Below, one piece after another: positions 17,643 to 27,417 of a stretch of 64,000 bases of DNA. Location of the stretch: contig CANRKO010000004.1 of assembly GCA_947631235.1 (NCBI GenBank), positions 62,001-126,000 of the forward strand, in the 5' to 3' direction. The stretch comes from an uncultured Clostridia bacterium. GTDB taxonomy: Bacteria; Bacillota; Clostridia; UBA1381. Positions within the stretch are counted from its first letter, which is position 1. Each line of letters opens with the position of its first letter. The translations under genes were made by a program, and so were the position numbers. A model generated the notes under the pieces. The model was not told the DNA's origin. It searched no databases and saw only the letters and a program-made list of their open reading frames with translations.

Positions 17643-17692
17643 TACTTTTTTTATTTTTCGTACCCTTACTTTTCATTATTTTTCCTTTCCTC

Positions 17693-17721
17693 TTGTAATT
17701 TTTGCGGAAATACGGTATAAT
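17693..17721 (+). promoter_or_regulatory. Sigma-A promoter reading towards lgt
   Basis: TTGTAA at 17693-17698, 17-nt spacer, TATAAT at 17716-17721. The lgt start is about 180 nt downstream, so the message has a long AT-rich leader. Confidence 0.6.
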
Positions 17722-17768
17722 GAAACAGCGGCAGTTGAATGTGAACCATATATATTGTTAAATTTTGG

Positions 17769-17796
17769 ATATACACATACTATATATTGTGTATAT
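17769..17796. repeat. Inverted repeat in the lgt leader
   Basis: A perfect 9-bp inverted repeat (ATATACACA, 10-nt loop, TGTGTATAT) in the 384-base stretch between mraZ and lgt. It could be an operator or a weak RNA hairpin. The rest of this stretch holds the two promoters and the MraZ boxes; otherwise I see only AT-rich sequence. Confidence 0.45.
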
Positions 17797-17906
17797 TGCT
17801 ATTATATCACAAATGTTGCAGAATGTGAATAGAAAAATTAAAATTTGATTGCCGAAATATTACAGAAATATTTCAAGCAAATCAGCAAAATTTTGGAGGT
17901 TTTTAC

Positions 17907-18719
17907 ATGAATAATATTTCCTTCCCCAGCATAGGGCTGAGCATGAATATAGACCCCGTGGCATTTCACGTGGGTTCGCGCCCCGTGTACTGGTACGCGA
18001 TTATAATACTCGGCGGCTTTCTTCTCGCGATGCTTTTCGTGTGTGCGACATGCGAAAAACGCGGCGTTAAAAAAGATAATATCTGGGATATCGCGCTGTA
18101 CGGTCTCGTCACGGGCATAATCGGCGCGAGAATTTACTATATACTGTTTTCACCCGGCGAGTTCCACTCGTTTGCGGATATGGTGAAAATATGGAACGGC
18201 GGTCTCGCGATTTACGGCGGTCTGATTGCGGCGGCGATTACGGCGTATGTCTACTGCCGCGTAAAAAAAATAAACACCCTTAAGGTGTTCGACGTGTGCG
18301 CACCCGGACTGTTTCTCGGTCAGGCGATAGGTAGGTTCGGAAATTTCACGAACGCCGAGGTGTACGGCGGCGAGACGTCCTCGCTGCTCGGCATGAGCAT
18401 AAACGGCGCGCCGCCCGTTCATCCGCTGTTTTTGTACGAGGCAGTGTGGAATTTAATAGGGCTTGCGATAATGCTGCTCCTGCGCGACAAGAAAAAGGCG
18501 GACGGTCAGGTGTTCTGTTTTTACCTTATGTGGTACTCGTTCGGCAGATTTTTCCTGGAGGGTATGCGCGATCCGGCTTATGTGCTGTTCGTAATACCCG
18601 ATAAGTTCGGCATATCGCAGCTTGTGGCGATCATACTGTTCGTCCTCGCCGCTGCCGCAGCGGTGGCTCTGCATATAAGAAAGAAAAGAATGAGATATAT
18701 GAAAATTACGATAAAATAA
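17907..18719 (+). CDS. lgt: Lgt, prolipoprotein diacylglyceryl transferase
   Basis: Membrane enzyme that moves diacylglycerol from phosphatidylglycerol onto the lipobox Cys of prolipoproteins. 270 residues with about seven membrane helices. Seen: RPVYWYAIIILGG near the start, GLVTGIIGARIYYI, WNGGLAIYGGLIAA near 93, the signature GQAIGRFGNFTNAEVYG near 140, and HPLFLYEAVWNL near 172. A GGAGG ribosome site precedes the ATG. It is followed at once by a terminator and is transcribed away from mraZ. Confidence 0.97.
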   Translation: MNNISFPSIGLSMNIDPVAFHVGSRPVYWYAIIILGGFLLAMLFVCATCEKRGVKKDNIWDIALYGLVTGIIGARIYYILFSPGEFHSFADMVKIWNGGLAIYGGLIAAAITAYVYCRVKKINTLKVFDVCAPGLFLGQAIGRFGNFTNAEVYGGETSSLLGMSINGAPPVHPLFLYEAVWNLIGLAIMLLLRDKKKADGQVFCFYLMWYSFGRFFLEGMRDPAYVLFVIPDKFGISQLVAIILFVLAAAAAVALHIRKKRMRYMKITIK

Positions 18720-18743
18720 AGGGCTGTAAAAACAGCCCTTTTT
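18719..18743. terminator. Bidirectional terminator between lgt and mgtE
   Basis: Hairpin AAAGGGCTGT-AAAA-ACAGCCCTTT with T tracts on both strands, between convergent lgt and mgtE. Confidence 0.85.
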
Positions 18744-20089
18744 TACGCTATATTAAAAAATTTCGCGGCAATGGTAAAATAAATCAGTATCGACGCCGCG
18801 TCCACTATCGTGGTAATAAGCGGCGCAGCCATGACGGCGGGGTCAAGCTTGCAGCGTTTCGCGAGCATCGGCAGCGTGCAGCCTATAAGCTGCGACACGA
18901 CCACTATCCCCGACACCGACAGGCTCACGACAAGCGCAATCGTTAAATCGTGATTCATGATCCATATTCGTATGCCGTTTACGACCGACAGCGTTACGCC
19001 GATTATGACCGACACCCTAAGTTCCGTCCACACGACTTTGAAGAAGTCTCTAAGCTTTATCTCTTCAAGGCTCATGCCGCGTATTATCATCGTGGAGCTT
19101 TGCGAGCCGCAGTTGCCACCCGTACTCATAAGCATCGGTATGAACGATATTAAAATCGGTACGGACGCGCAAGCCGCCTCGTACCTCTGCAGTACCGCGC
19201 CCGTCACTGCCGCCGACAGCATAAGCACAAGCAGCCATACTATCCTGTTTCGCGCGTGCTTTATGTCCGAGGTTTTGAAGTACGACTCCTCGTTCGGCGC
19301 GATAGCTGCCATTCGCTCGATGTCCTCCGTTACCTCGTCCTGCATTACGTCGATAGCGTCGTCGAACGTGACGATGCCGACAAGCCGTCTCTCGTCGTCA
19401 ACAACAGGCATCGCGGCAAAGTCGTAGTGGCTCATCTCACGCGCCACGTCCTCCTTGTCGTCGTGCGTGTGGACGCAGATAATCGTCTTGTCCATTATTT
19501 CCTCGATACGTTCGTCCTCGCCCGCGAGCAGCAAATCCTTTATCGGAAGGTAGCCGAGCAGAGTGCGGTCGTCGTTCGTCACAAAGCAGGTGTACGCCGT
19601 TTCCGCGTCGGCAATCGTGCGGCGTATGCGCTTTTTCGCGTCGCTTACCGTCATTTTCGGGCGCAGACTTATATAGTCCGTCGTCATGAGCGAACCGGCG
19701 CTGTCCTCGGGATATTTCAGAATTTCGTTGATTGTGTGGCGCATTTCGGGGTCGGTGTTCCTCAGTATACGTTTTACAACGTTCGCGGGCATCTCCTCTA
19801 CAATGTCCGCCGCGTCGTCTATATAAAGTTCGTCGAATACCTCTTTAAGTTCGCTGTCGGAAAAGCCGCGTATGAGCATTTCCCGGTCATCGCTGTCCAT
19901 AAGCGCGAACACAGCCGCCGCAAGGTCTTTCGGCAGCAGGCGGAACAGAATGGGTATGCTGTCGTTTTCGACTTCCTCGAATATGACGGCTATATCCGCC
20001 TCGTTCATCGACGAAAGCACGTCGCGGAGCGACGAGTATCTTTTGTTTTTAAGCAGTGTTTCGACCGTTTCAGCCATCATCGACGCCAT
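18743..20089 (-). CDS. mgtE: MgtE magnesium transporter
   Basis: Homodimeric Mg2+ channel/transporter gated by cytoplasmic Mg2+ sensing. 448 residues: N domain of superhelical repeats (about 1-130, with LPKDLAAAVFALMD and DDAADIVEEMPANVV), two CBS domains (about 135-255, MTTDYISLRPKMTVSDA and MPVVDDERRLVGIVTFDDAIDVM), a connecting helix and five membrane helices from about 285, including the pore region STGGNCGSQSSTMIIRG. Own sigma-A promoter; the roughly 60-nt leader is too short for an M-box. Confidence 0.96.
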   Translation of the reverse strand: MASMMAETVETLLKNKRYSSLRDVLSSMNEADIAVIFEEVENDSIPILFRLLPKDLAAAVFALMDSDDREMLIRGFSDSELKEVFDELYIDDAADIVEEMPANVVKRILRNTDPEMRHTINEILKYPEDSAGSLMTTDYISLRPKMTVSDAKKRIRRTIADAETAYTCFVTNDDRTLLGYLPIKDLLLAGEDERIEEIMDKTIICVHTHDDKEDVAREMSHYDFAAMPVVDDERRLVGIVTFDDAIDVMQDEVTEDIERMAAIAPNEESYFKTSDIKHARNRIVWLLVLMLSAAVTGAVLQRYEAACASVPILISFIPMLMSTGGNCGSQSSTMIIRGMSLEEIKLRDFFKVVWTELRVSVIIGVTLSVVNGIRIWIMNHDLTIALVVSLSVSGIVVVSQLIGCTLPMLAKRCKLDPAVMAAPLITTIVDAASILIYFTIAAKFFNIA

Positions 20090-20125
20090 ATTCGCCGCCC
20101 CCTTCCCGCAAATTTTCTCTACTAT

Positions 20126-20154
20126 ATTATACCCTCATTTTACGGCTCTGTCAA
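20126..20154 (-). promoter_or_regulatory. Sigma-A promoter of mgtE
   Basis: Perfect consensus on the minus strand: TTGACA (20154-20149), 17-nt spacer, TATAAT (20131-20126), 37 nt before the mgtE start. Confidence 0.85.
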
Positions 20155-20184
20155 TTTCCCGCGCAAAAAATTTTATGATTATGC

Positions 20185-20213
20185 TTGACATTTATCCGTT
20201 TTACATGTATAAT
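20185..20213 (+). promoter_or_regulatory. Sigma-A promoter of tRNA-Asp
   Basis: Perfect TTGACA (20185-20190), 17-nt spacer, TATAAT (20208-20213), ending 17 nt before the tRNA. Confidence 0.9.
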
Positions 20214-20230
20214 ATCTAAATGTCGGGAAT

Positions 20231-20307
20231 GGCCCGGTAGTTCAGTTGGTTAGAACGCCAGCCTGTCACGCTGGAGGTCGTGAGTTCGAGCCTCATCCGG
20301 GTCGCCA
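20231..20307 (+). tRNA. tRNA-Asp (GTC)
   Basis: 77-nt cloverleaf with a 7-bp acceptor stem (GGCCCGG with CCGGGTC, one G-T pair), D arm with AGTTGGT, anticodon stem CCAGC/GCTGG with loop CTGTCAC giving anticodon GTC, T arm GTTCGAG, discriminator G and an encoded CCA end. Own strong promoter and terminator, so it is a single-gene unit. Confidence 0.97.
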
Positions 20308-20310
20308 TAC

Positions 20311-20353
20311 AAAAAGAGGATATTGAAATTTAAATTTCAGTATCCTCTTTTTT
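20311..20353. terminator. Bidirectional terminator after tRNA-Asp and trmD
   Basis: Long hairpin with arms AAAAAGAGGATA and TATCCTCTTTTTT; its inner part, GAAATTTAAATTTC, is itself a palindrome. It overlaps the trmD stop codon and serves both converging units. Confidence 0.85.
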
Positions 20354-21086
20354 ATTTTTCATTTTTGTACCGTTCCAAAAATTCGCGGTCGTCGTCGGTC
20401 AGTTCCGCATTTTCAAGCATATCGGGGCGCTTTTTTAAGGTTTCGATAAGCGACTGCTCCCTTTTCCACTTCTCTATGTTCGCGTGGTGACCCGATATTA
20501 AAACCTCGGGTATCTCAACGCCGTGCCACTCCTGCGGGCGCGTGTACTGCGGGTACTCCAACAGTCCCGAATAGTGCGACTCGTTCTCGTATGAACTGTC
20601 AGCCGCAAGCACGCCCGGTATAAGGCGCGACACCGCGTCTATCACAGCCATCGCGGGTATCTCGCCGCCCGTTAAAACAAAGTCGCCAATAGAAATTTCC
20701 TCGTCCACTATCTCGTCTATGACGCGGCGGTCAACGCCCTCGTAGTGACCGCACAGCAGCACTATATGCTCTTCCTTTGCCAGTTCCTTCGCGACGGACT
20801 GGTTGAACACCCTGCCCTGCGGCGACATATATATCGTGCGCGGCTTATAGTCAAGCCCGTCCGTCACAGCCTTGTACGCGTCGTACACCGGCTGCGGCGA
20901 CATTAGCATCCCTCCCCCGCCGCTGTAAGGGTAGTCGTCAACCTTGCGGTGCTTGTTTTTCGTGTAGTCGCGTATATCGGTAAAGTTCAGTTCTATTATG
21001 CCGTTTTCACGCGCTCTGCCGATTATGCTGTCGCCGAGCACGGCTTCGAGCATTGCGGGGAAAAGCGTCAGAACGTCAAATTTCAT
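20352..21086 (-). CDS. trmD: TrmD, tRNA (guanine37-N1)-methyltransferase
   Basis: SPOUT-fold methyltransferase that makes m1G37 next to the anticodon and prevents frameshifting. 244 residues. Seen: KFDVLTLFPAMLEA, HRKVDDYPYSGGGGMLMSPQP, the knot sequence LLCGHYEGVDRRVIDEIVDEEISIGDFVLTGGE near 110-145 and GLLEYPQYTRPQEWHG. Its ATG overlaps the rimM stop by one base (TAATG), so the two are translationally coupled. Confidence 0.97.
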   Translation of the reverse strand: MKFDVLTLFPAMLEAVLGDSIIGRARENGIIELNFTDIRDYTKNKHRKVDDYPYSGGGGMLMSPQPVYDAYKAVTDGLDYKPRTIYMSPQGRVFNQSVAKELAKEEHIVLLCGHYEGVDRRVIDEIVDEEISIGDFVLTGGEIPAMAVIDAVSRLIPGVLAADSSYENESHYSGLLEYPQYTRPQEWHGVEIPEVLISGHHANIEKWKREQSLIETLKKRPDMLENAELTDDDREFLERYKNEK

Positions 21087-21595
21087 TATAAATCCTCCAA
21101 ACCGTCGATAAGATGCACCGTCACGTTGCCGCCGTCAATATCGACGTTTAGCACCGTTTCGTCCGTCACGGGTATGAGCAAATCCTTCATACCATCGCGC
21201 TTTACCTCGTATATATCGCTCGCGCCCGTGTTTATAACGTCGGAAATTTTACCGATTTCGCGTCCGTCGTCCGTCACGACCGTAAGACCTATCAGGTCGG
21301 CGATATAGTAAACGCCGTCGGGCAGCTCGCCGAGCATATCGCGCTCCGCGTACAGCACGCGGTTCTTGTACTTTTCCGCGTCATTTATGTCGGTTATCTC
21401 CCTGAAACGCACTATGATGTTGCCCTTCTGGTACTTCACGCCGCTCAAAGTAAGACGCTCGTAGTCGTCCTTCGTTTTCACGTACGCGTATTCTATATCC
21501 TCAAACTGTTCGGGGTAGTCCGTCCACGGCACGACCTTAACCTCGCCGCGCAGACCGTGGGTGTTGACTATCTTTCCGACTTCAAGCAAATCCAT
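21086..21595 (-). CDS. rimM: RimM, 16S rRNA processing protein
   Basis: Ribosome maturation factor that binds S19 and helps 30S head assembly. 169 residues: N-terminal RimM domain (VGKIVNTHGLRGEVKV) and C-terminal PRC-barrel (DLIGLTVVTDDGREIGKISDVINTGASDIY, then LLIPVTDETVLNVD). GGAGG precedes the ATG. It forms a two-gene unit with trmD. The usual partners rpsP, the KH-domain gene and rplS are not next to it. Confidence 0.95.
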   Translation of the reverse strand: MDLLEVGKIVNTHGLRGEVKVVPWTDYPEQFEDIEYAYVKTKDDYERLTLSGVKYQKGNIIVRFREITDINDAEKYKNRVLYAERDMLGELPDGVYYIADLIGLTVVTDDGREIGKISDVINTGASDIYEVKRDGMKDLLIPVTDETVLNVDIDGGNVTVHLIDGLEDL

Positions 21596-21624
21596 ATGGG
21601 TATCCTCCGTATTTGTTTATGTAA

Positions 21625-21656
21625 ACGAAAAAGGCTGCGCCGCGCAGCCGTTTCGT
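21625..21656 (-). terminator. Terminator after hisB
   Basis: On the minus strand a hairpin with core GGCTGCG/CGCAGCC is followed by TTTTTCGTTT. It begins at the hisB stop and suggests that rimM-trmD is transcribed separately. Confidence 0.65.
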
Positions 21657-22273
21657 TATTCCATTGTCCACTCGATCTTACCCGCGACGCCGCTCGTCAT
21701 GCCCTTGCGCGCCTCGCTCACCGCGAACGCGTGGTTCAAAGCCGAACCGACGCTGCGGTAGATAGCTTCCCAGATGTGGTGTCCGTTGTGACCTTTTTGC
21801 AAATCTATGTGCAGCGTACACATCGCGCCCTGCGCAAAGCCCTCGAGGAACGTTTCCAAATCCTCGCTGTCCATACCCTCGACCTTTGCCGCGGGCGTAT
21901 TGCCATGGTAGTCGATGTCTATGTACGCCCTGTCCTCAAAGCTTATCGCGCACTCCGCCTTTGCCTCGTCGATAATACCGACCGCGTCGCCGAAACCCGC
22001 CGCGCCGTCAGTTTTTTGCACGTACTCGCGCGCCGCCTTGCCCATAGCCATACCGAGATCCTCGCATATGACGTGCGTAAGCGTAAACTCGTCGAGTTTT
22101 ATGTCGGTTTCGATATTAAATCCGCCGCGCCACGCGATATGCTCAATCATGTGACTGAGAAACGGCAGCGGTGTTTTTATATTCTTTCTGTAGTCGGGCT
22201 TGATCGGCGAAAAGTCGAACACGACCTTCATTTCCGATTCCGTGGTTTTGCGCGTAACCTGTACCTTTTCCAT
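21656..22273 (-). CDS. hisB: HisB, imidazoleglycerol-phosphate dehydratase
   Basis: Mn-dependent dehydratase that makes imidazole-acetol phosphate in histidine synthesis. 205 residues, monofunctional form. Metal-binding pairs are visible: PFLSHMIEHIAWRGG near 38, HVICEDLGMAMGKA near 70, the related DYHGNTPAAKVEGM near 125 and GHNGHHIWEAIYRSVG near 160. Canonical proteins usually read HxxHHxxED in several of these places; the first here reads SHMIEH and the third HGNTPAAKVE. It lies 2 nt after hisD. Confidence 0.93.
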   Translation of the reverse strand: MEKVQVTRKTTESEMKVVFDFSPIKPDYRKNIKTPLPFLSHMIEHIAWRGGFNIETDIKLDEFTLTHVICEDLGMAMGKAAREYVQKTDGAAGFGDAVGIIDEAKAECAISFEDRAYIDIDYHGNTPAAKVEGMDSEDLETFLEGFAQGAMCTLHIDLQKGHNGHHIWEAIYRSVGSALNHAFAVSEARKGMTSGVAGKIEWTME

Positions 22274-22275
22274 GA

Positions 22276-23574
22276 TTATTTCCTTTCTTTGACCGCGAGA
22301 CCGTGCGTATCAAATCCCTCAACTTTCGCGAATCTGTACGCGTAGTCCCTTACCTTTTCAAATCCGTCCTTCGACGCGTAGCCGACCGACGAACGCTTTA
22401 AGAAATCCAGCACACTTACCGACGAATACGTTTTCGCAAAGCCGCCCGTCGGAAGTATAGCGTTGGGGCCTAAAACAAAGTTGCAGAGCGTTACCGGCGT
22501 GTAGTCGCCCAGAAGTATCTCGCCCGCGTTCTTGATTTTCGGGAGCGTGTCGAACGGTTTTTCCGTCATTACCTCCATATGCTCCGGCGCGTAGTCGTTT
22601 ACGAACGCGATAGACTCGTCGAGCGACTCCGTCAAAATCACGCCGCCGTAGGTGGTGAGGTTCGTTTCGATAAATTCCTTGCGTTTGGGCGATATTTTTC
22701 CAAGCTGACGGTTCACGATTGGGATCACAGCGTCAACGAGTTCTCTCGAATGTGTAACGAGGAGCGCCGCGCTGTCGGGGCCGTGTTCCGCCTCTATCAT
22801 CCAGTCGAGCGCGACCTTTTCGGGGTCGGCTTTTTCGTCGGCGAGAACGATTATCTCGCTCGGGCCTGCCGGGAGTCCCGCGTCGATCTGACTTGCCAGA
22901 ACTCTTTTTGCCGCCGTGGCGTAGCTGTTACCCGGGCCTATTACCTTGTGGCACTTCGGGATCGTTTCCGTACCGTACGCGACAGCCGCTATCGCCTGTA
23001 TGCCGCCTACCTTGTATATTTCCGTGATACCTATAATTTTCGCAGCCGCGAGTATCGCGTCGTCGACCTCGCCCTTTTCGTTCGGGGGCGTTACAACGAC
23101 GATTTTCGGCACTTTCGCAACGACCGCCGGAATACCGAGCATACATAAAACCGACGGGAACGAGCCTTTGCCGTGCGGCACGTACAGGCACACGTCCACT
23201 ATCGGCGTTGTTTTCTCGCCGACCATAAGACCGTCGTCCACCATCGTGAACCACATTTCCTCGGGCAGTTGTTTCTCGTGGAAGTCGTATATATTCTTGT
23301 ACGCGTACTCTATCGCCTCGCGCGTTTCCTTGTCAAGACGGTTGTAGCCCGCCTCGATTTCCTCGGGCTTTACCTTCATCTGGTCGGCAGTAAGCTGTAC
23401 GCGGTCAAACTTAGCCGTGTATTCGAGAACCGCCGCGTCGCCGCGGTTTTTGATGTCGTCGGAAACCTCCTTCGCGACCTTCATCTGCTCCGTTATGTCG
23501 AGCTCGGCGCGTTTCATTATGAAGTCGTATTGCTCCTTTGTCATTTTTGAAAGCTCGTATATATTGGGCTGCAT
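22276..23574 (-). CDS. hisD: HisD, histidinol dehydrogenase
   Basis: Zinc enzyme for the last two steps of histidine synthesis (L-histidinol to L-histidine with two NAD+). 432 residues, normal length. Seen: VPHGKGSFPSVLCML, VVTPPNEKGEVDDAILAAAKI, AVAYGTETIPKCHKVIGPGNSYATAAKR near 210, GPSEIIVLADEKADPE and AEHGPDSAALLVT near 265, and the C-terminal EVMTEKP/GDYTPVTLCNFVLGPNAILPTGG region. It lies 18 nt after dnaJ with no terminator between. Confidence 0.96.
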   Translation of the reverse strand: MQPNIYELSKMTKEQYDFIMKRAELDITEQMKVAKEVSDDIKNRGDAAVLEYTAKFDRVQLTADQMKVKPEEIEAGYNRLDKETREAIEYAYKNIYDFHEKQLPEEMWFTMVDDGLMVGEKTTPIVDVCLYVPHGKGSFPSVLCMLGIPAVVAKVPKIVVVTPPNEKGEVDDAILAAAKIIGITEIYKVGGIQAIAAVAYGTETIPKCHKVIGPGNSYATAAKRVLASQIDAGLPAGPSEIIVLADEKADPEKVALDWMIEAEHGPDSAALLVTHSRELVDAVIPIVNRQLGKISPKRKEFIETNLTTYGGVILTESLDESIAFVNDYAPEHMEVMTEKPFDTLPKIKNAGEILLGDYTPVTLCNFVLGPNAILPTGGFAKTYSSVSVLDFLKRSSVGYASKDGFEKVRDYAYRFAKVEGFDTHGLAVKERK

Positions 23575-23592
23575 AGTATCTCTCCTCGTGTT

Positions 23593-24717
23593 TTATTTGA
23601 ATATATTTTTCATTTTATCGTAGAACGATTTCTTTTGCTTGTAGTTCCTGTCCTCGTCAAAGCTGCGGAGGATCTCCTTTTGCCGTGCACTTAAATTGCG
23701 CGGCACTTCAACCGTCACCGTAACGTACTCGTCGCCGCGCGACTTACTTCTCAGATACGGTATACCCTTGCCCTTCATTCGGAATTTCGAGCCTGTCTGC
23801 GTGCCTTCGGGGATTGTGAACTCGACCGCGCCGTCGAGCGTCGGCACTTGTATCTTTGCGCCGAGCGCAGCCTGCGCGAACGTTATCGGCATATCTATAT
23901 ACACGTCGTACTCGTCGCGTTTGAAAATCTCGTGCGGACGCACACGCACGGTAATGAGCAAATCGCCGCTGGGCCCGCCCTTTGCTCCCGCCTCGCCTTT
24001 GCCGGAAAGCTGTATCGTCTGACCGTTGTCGATGCCGGGGGGTATCTGTACCTCTATCGTCTTATTTTTGCGCACAACGCCCGTTCCTCGGCAGTCGCGG
24101 CACGGCTCTTTTATGATTTTACCGTCGCCGCGGCACTGAGGGCAGACCGTTTCCGTGGTCATGTAGCCCAAAATGGTGCGCTGTCTCGTCTGGACGCGTC
24201 CCGTGCCGTGACAGTTTTGACACGTCTCGACGGGCGTACCCTTTTTCGCGCCCGTACCGCCGCACGTTTCGCACTTCTCCTGCGCCATCACGTTTATTTT
24301 CTTCGAGCAGCCGAACGCCGCCTCCTCAAATGTAATGTCTATAACCTGACGTATGTCTGCTCCGCGCTTGGGACCGTTTCTCGTTCGTCCGCCGCCGAAA
24401 CCGCCGCCGAATATGTCGCCGAATATATCTCCGAAGTCAAAGCCGCCGAAACCGCCGCCGTTAAAGCCGCCGCCCACGCCGAAATTCGGGTCTACGCCCG
24501 CGTGACCGAAACGGTCATACTTGTCTCTCTTGTCCGCGTCGGAAAGAACTTGGTATGCCTCGTTGACTTCCTTAAACTTCTCCTCGGCATCCTTGTCGCC
24601 GGGGTGAAGGTCGGGGTGGTACTCCTTGCTCTTCCTGCGGAACGCTTTCTTTATTTCATCGTCCGACGCGCCCTTTTGCACGCCCAGGACTTCGTAATAA
24701 TCTCTCTTATCCGCCAA
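23593..24717 (-). CDS. dnaJ: DnaJ (Hsp40) co-chaperone
   Basis: Co-chaperone that delivers clients to DnaK and stimulates its ATPase. 374 residues: J domain with HPD (YHPDLHPG) near 35, Gly/Phe-rich region (about 75-115), four CxxCxGxG zinc repeats ([32 protein letters not shown]; about 140-205), then the C-terminal client-binding domains. The TTG at 24717 is preferred because the protein then begins [11 protein letters not shown] like its relatives and AGGTG is well spaced; a GTG three codons upstream is the alternative. It has its own promoter, apart from dnaK, and leads into hisD-hisB. Confidence 0.95.
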   Translation of the reverse strand: MADKRDYYEVLGVQKGASDDEIKKAFRRKSKEYHPDLHPGDKDAEEKFKEVNEAYQVLSDADKRDKYDRFGHAGVDPNFGVGGGFNGGGFGGFDFGDIFGDIFGGGFGGGRTRNGPKRGADIRQVIDITFEEAAFGCSKKINVMAQEKCETCGGTGAKKGTPVETCQNCHGTGRVQTRQRTILGYMTTETVCPQCRGDGKIIKEPCRDCRGTGVVRKNKTIEVQIPPGIDNGQTIQLSGKGEAGAKGGPSGDLLITVRVRPHEIFKRDEYDVYIDMPITFAQAALGAKIQVPTLDGAVEFTIPEGTQTGSKFRMKGKGIPYLRSKSRGDEYVTVTVEVPRNLSARQKEILRSFDEDRNYKQKKSFYDKMKNIFK

Positions 24718-24737
24718 TTTTTTCACCTGCCTGTGAT

Positions 24738-24766
24738 ATTATACTAAATTTGGTTCGGTTTGTAAA
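24738..24766 (-). promoter_or_regulatory. Sigma-A promoter of dnaJ-hisD-hisB
   Basis: Minus strand TTTACA (24766-24761), 17-nt spacer, TATAAT (24743-24738), about 20 nt before the dnaJ start. No CIRCE copy is visible beside it. Confidence 0.75.
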
Positions 24767-24807
24767 GAGGTATTTTGTTTGTATAAGGAAATTGTGGTTA
24801 ATGGTTA

Positions 24808-24910
24808 AAACCCCTCCGACGCCTACGGCGTCACCTCCCCTAGTAGGGGAGGCATACGGTGAGGCTCCCCTACTAGGGGAGCTGTCACACGCAGTGTGAC
24901 TGAGGGGTTT
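24808..24910. repeat. Modular palindromic repeat, copy 1
   Basis: 103-bp element bounded by AAACCCCTC and GAGGGGTTT. Inside are four small palindromes in order: GACGCC/GGCGTC, CTCCCCTAGTAGGGGAG, CTCCCCTACTAGGGGAG and GTCACACGCAGTGTGAC. It lies between dnaK and dnaJ. Related copies are at 36307-36425 and, in two halves, 42151-42260. Confidence 0.85.
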
Positions 24911-24940
24911 AATGCGCCGAATCACAATTTACCGCAAACG

Positions 24941-24962
24941 GGGGCTGCCGTGTGGCAGCCCC
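24941..24962 (-). other. GC-rich hairpin just after dnaK
   Basis: GGGGCTGCC and GGCAGCCCC separated by 4 nt, starting 9 nt past the dnaK stop. On the minus strand it is followed by CGTTTG, not a real T tract, so it may stabilise the 3' end or act as a weak terminator. Confidence 0.45.
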
Positions 24963-24971
24963 GCGCACATT

Positions 24972-26825
<1,854 letters not shown>

Positions 26826-26868
26826 CTAAATTTTATGTCCTTGATTTTTAATATGTTCAAAACGCGCG

Positions 26869-27396
26869 TCAGTTCGCGACCTTTACCATACTGTGGCGCA
26901 CGACGCGTCCGTCCTTGTATTCGTAGCCCTTCATAAGCTCCTCCACAACGGTGTTGTCGTCTATCGTTTCGTCCTCGACGTGCATTACCGCGTTGTGAAG
27001 GTTCGGGTCGAACTGTTCGCCCTCGGCTTTTATCGGCTTTACGCCAAGCTTTTCAAGCGTGTCGGCGAATTGCTTTAATACCATTTCAACGCCCTCTTTA
27101 AGCTTTACCGCGTCCTCGGACTCGACCTCGATTTTAAGCGCCCTCTCCAAATTGTCGCCTATCGGAAGTATCGCCGCAGCCGCGTCTATCACCGCGTCGC
27201 CGTAACGCATATCCTTTTCGCGCTGACTGCGCTTGCGGAAATTGTCAAACTCGGCGTACAGACGCATATATTTATCGGTCTGCTCCTTTAATTTATCCTC
27301 GGCGGACGTTTCAGCCGTTTCCGTCGTTTCGGCGGTTTCCGTTCCGTCCTCCGTTTCTTCCTGCTGCACGTTTTCCGTCTTTTCCTTTTCACTCAT
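26869..27396 (-). CDS. grpE: GrpE, nucleotide exchange factor of DnaK
   Basis: 175 residues. An acidic, Glu/Thr-rich disordered start (about 1-35, with TETAETTETAETS) leads into the long coiled-coil helix (YMRLYAEFDNFRKRSQREK) and the C-terminal beta-wing (GEQFDPNLHNAVMHVEDETIDDNTV, then EELMKGYEYKDGRVVRHSMVKVAN). Second gene of the hrcA operon. Confidence 0.96.
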   Translation of the reverse strand: MSEKEKTENVQQEETEDGTETAETTETAETSAEDKLKEQTDKYMRLYAEFDNFRKRSQREKDMRYGDAVIDAAAAILPIGDNLERALKIEVESEDAVKLKEGVEMVLKQFADTLEKLGVKPIKAEGEQFDPNLHNAVMHVEDETIDDNTVVEELMKGYEYKDGRVVRHSMVKVAN

Positions 27397-27417
27397 TTAT
27401 ACGGTATTCTCCTTTCC

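Noticed and set aside
20090-20148. M-box magnesium riboswitch upstream of mgtE
   Set aside because: The leader after the promoter is only about 30 nt, far too short, and has no M-box bases.
19256-20188. 310-codon plus-strand frame over mgtE
   Set aside because: It lies opposite the well-defined MgtE domains and runs through the mgtE promoter.
24707-24925. 72-codon minus-strand frame between dnaK and dnaJ
   Set aside because: It is largely made of the 103-bp palindromic repeat and the dnaJ promoter, with no ribosome site.
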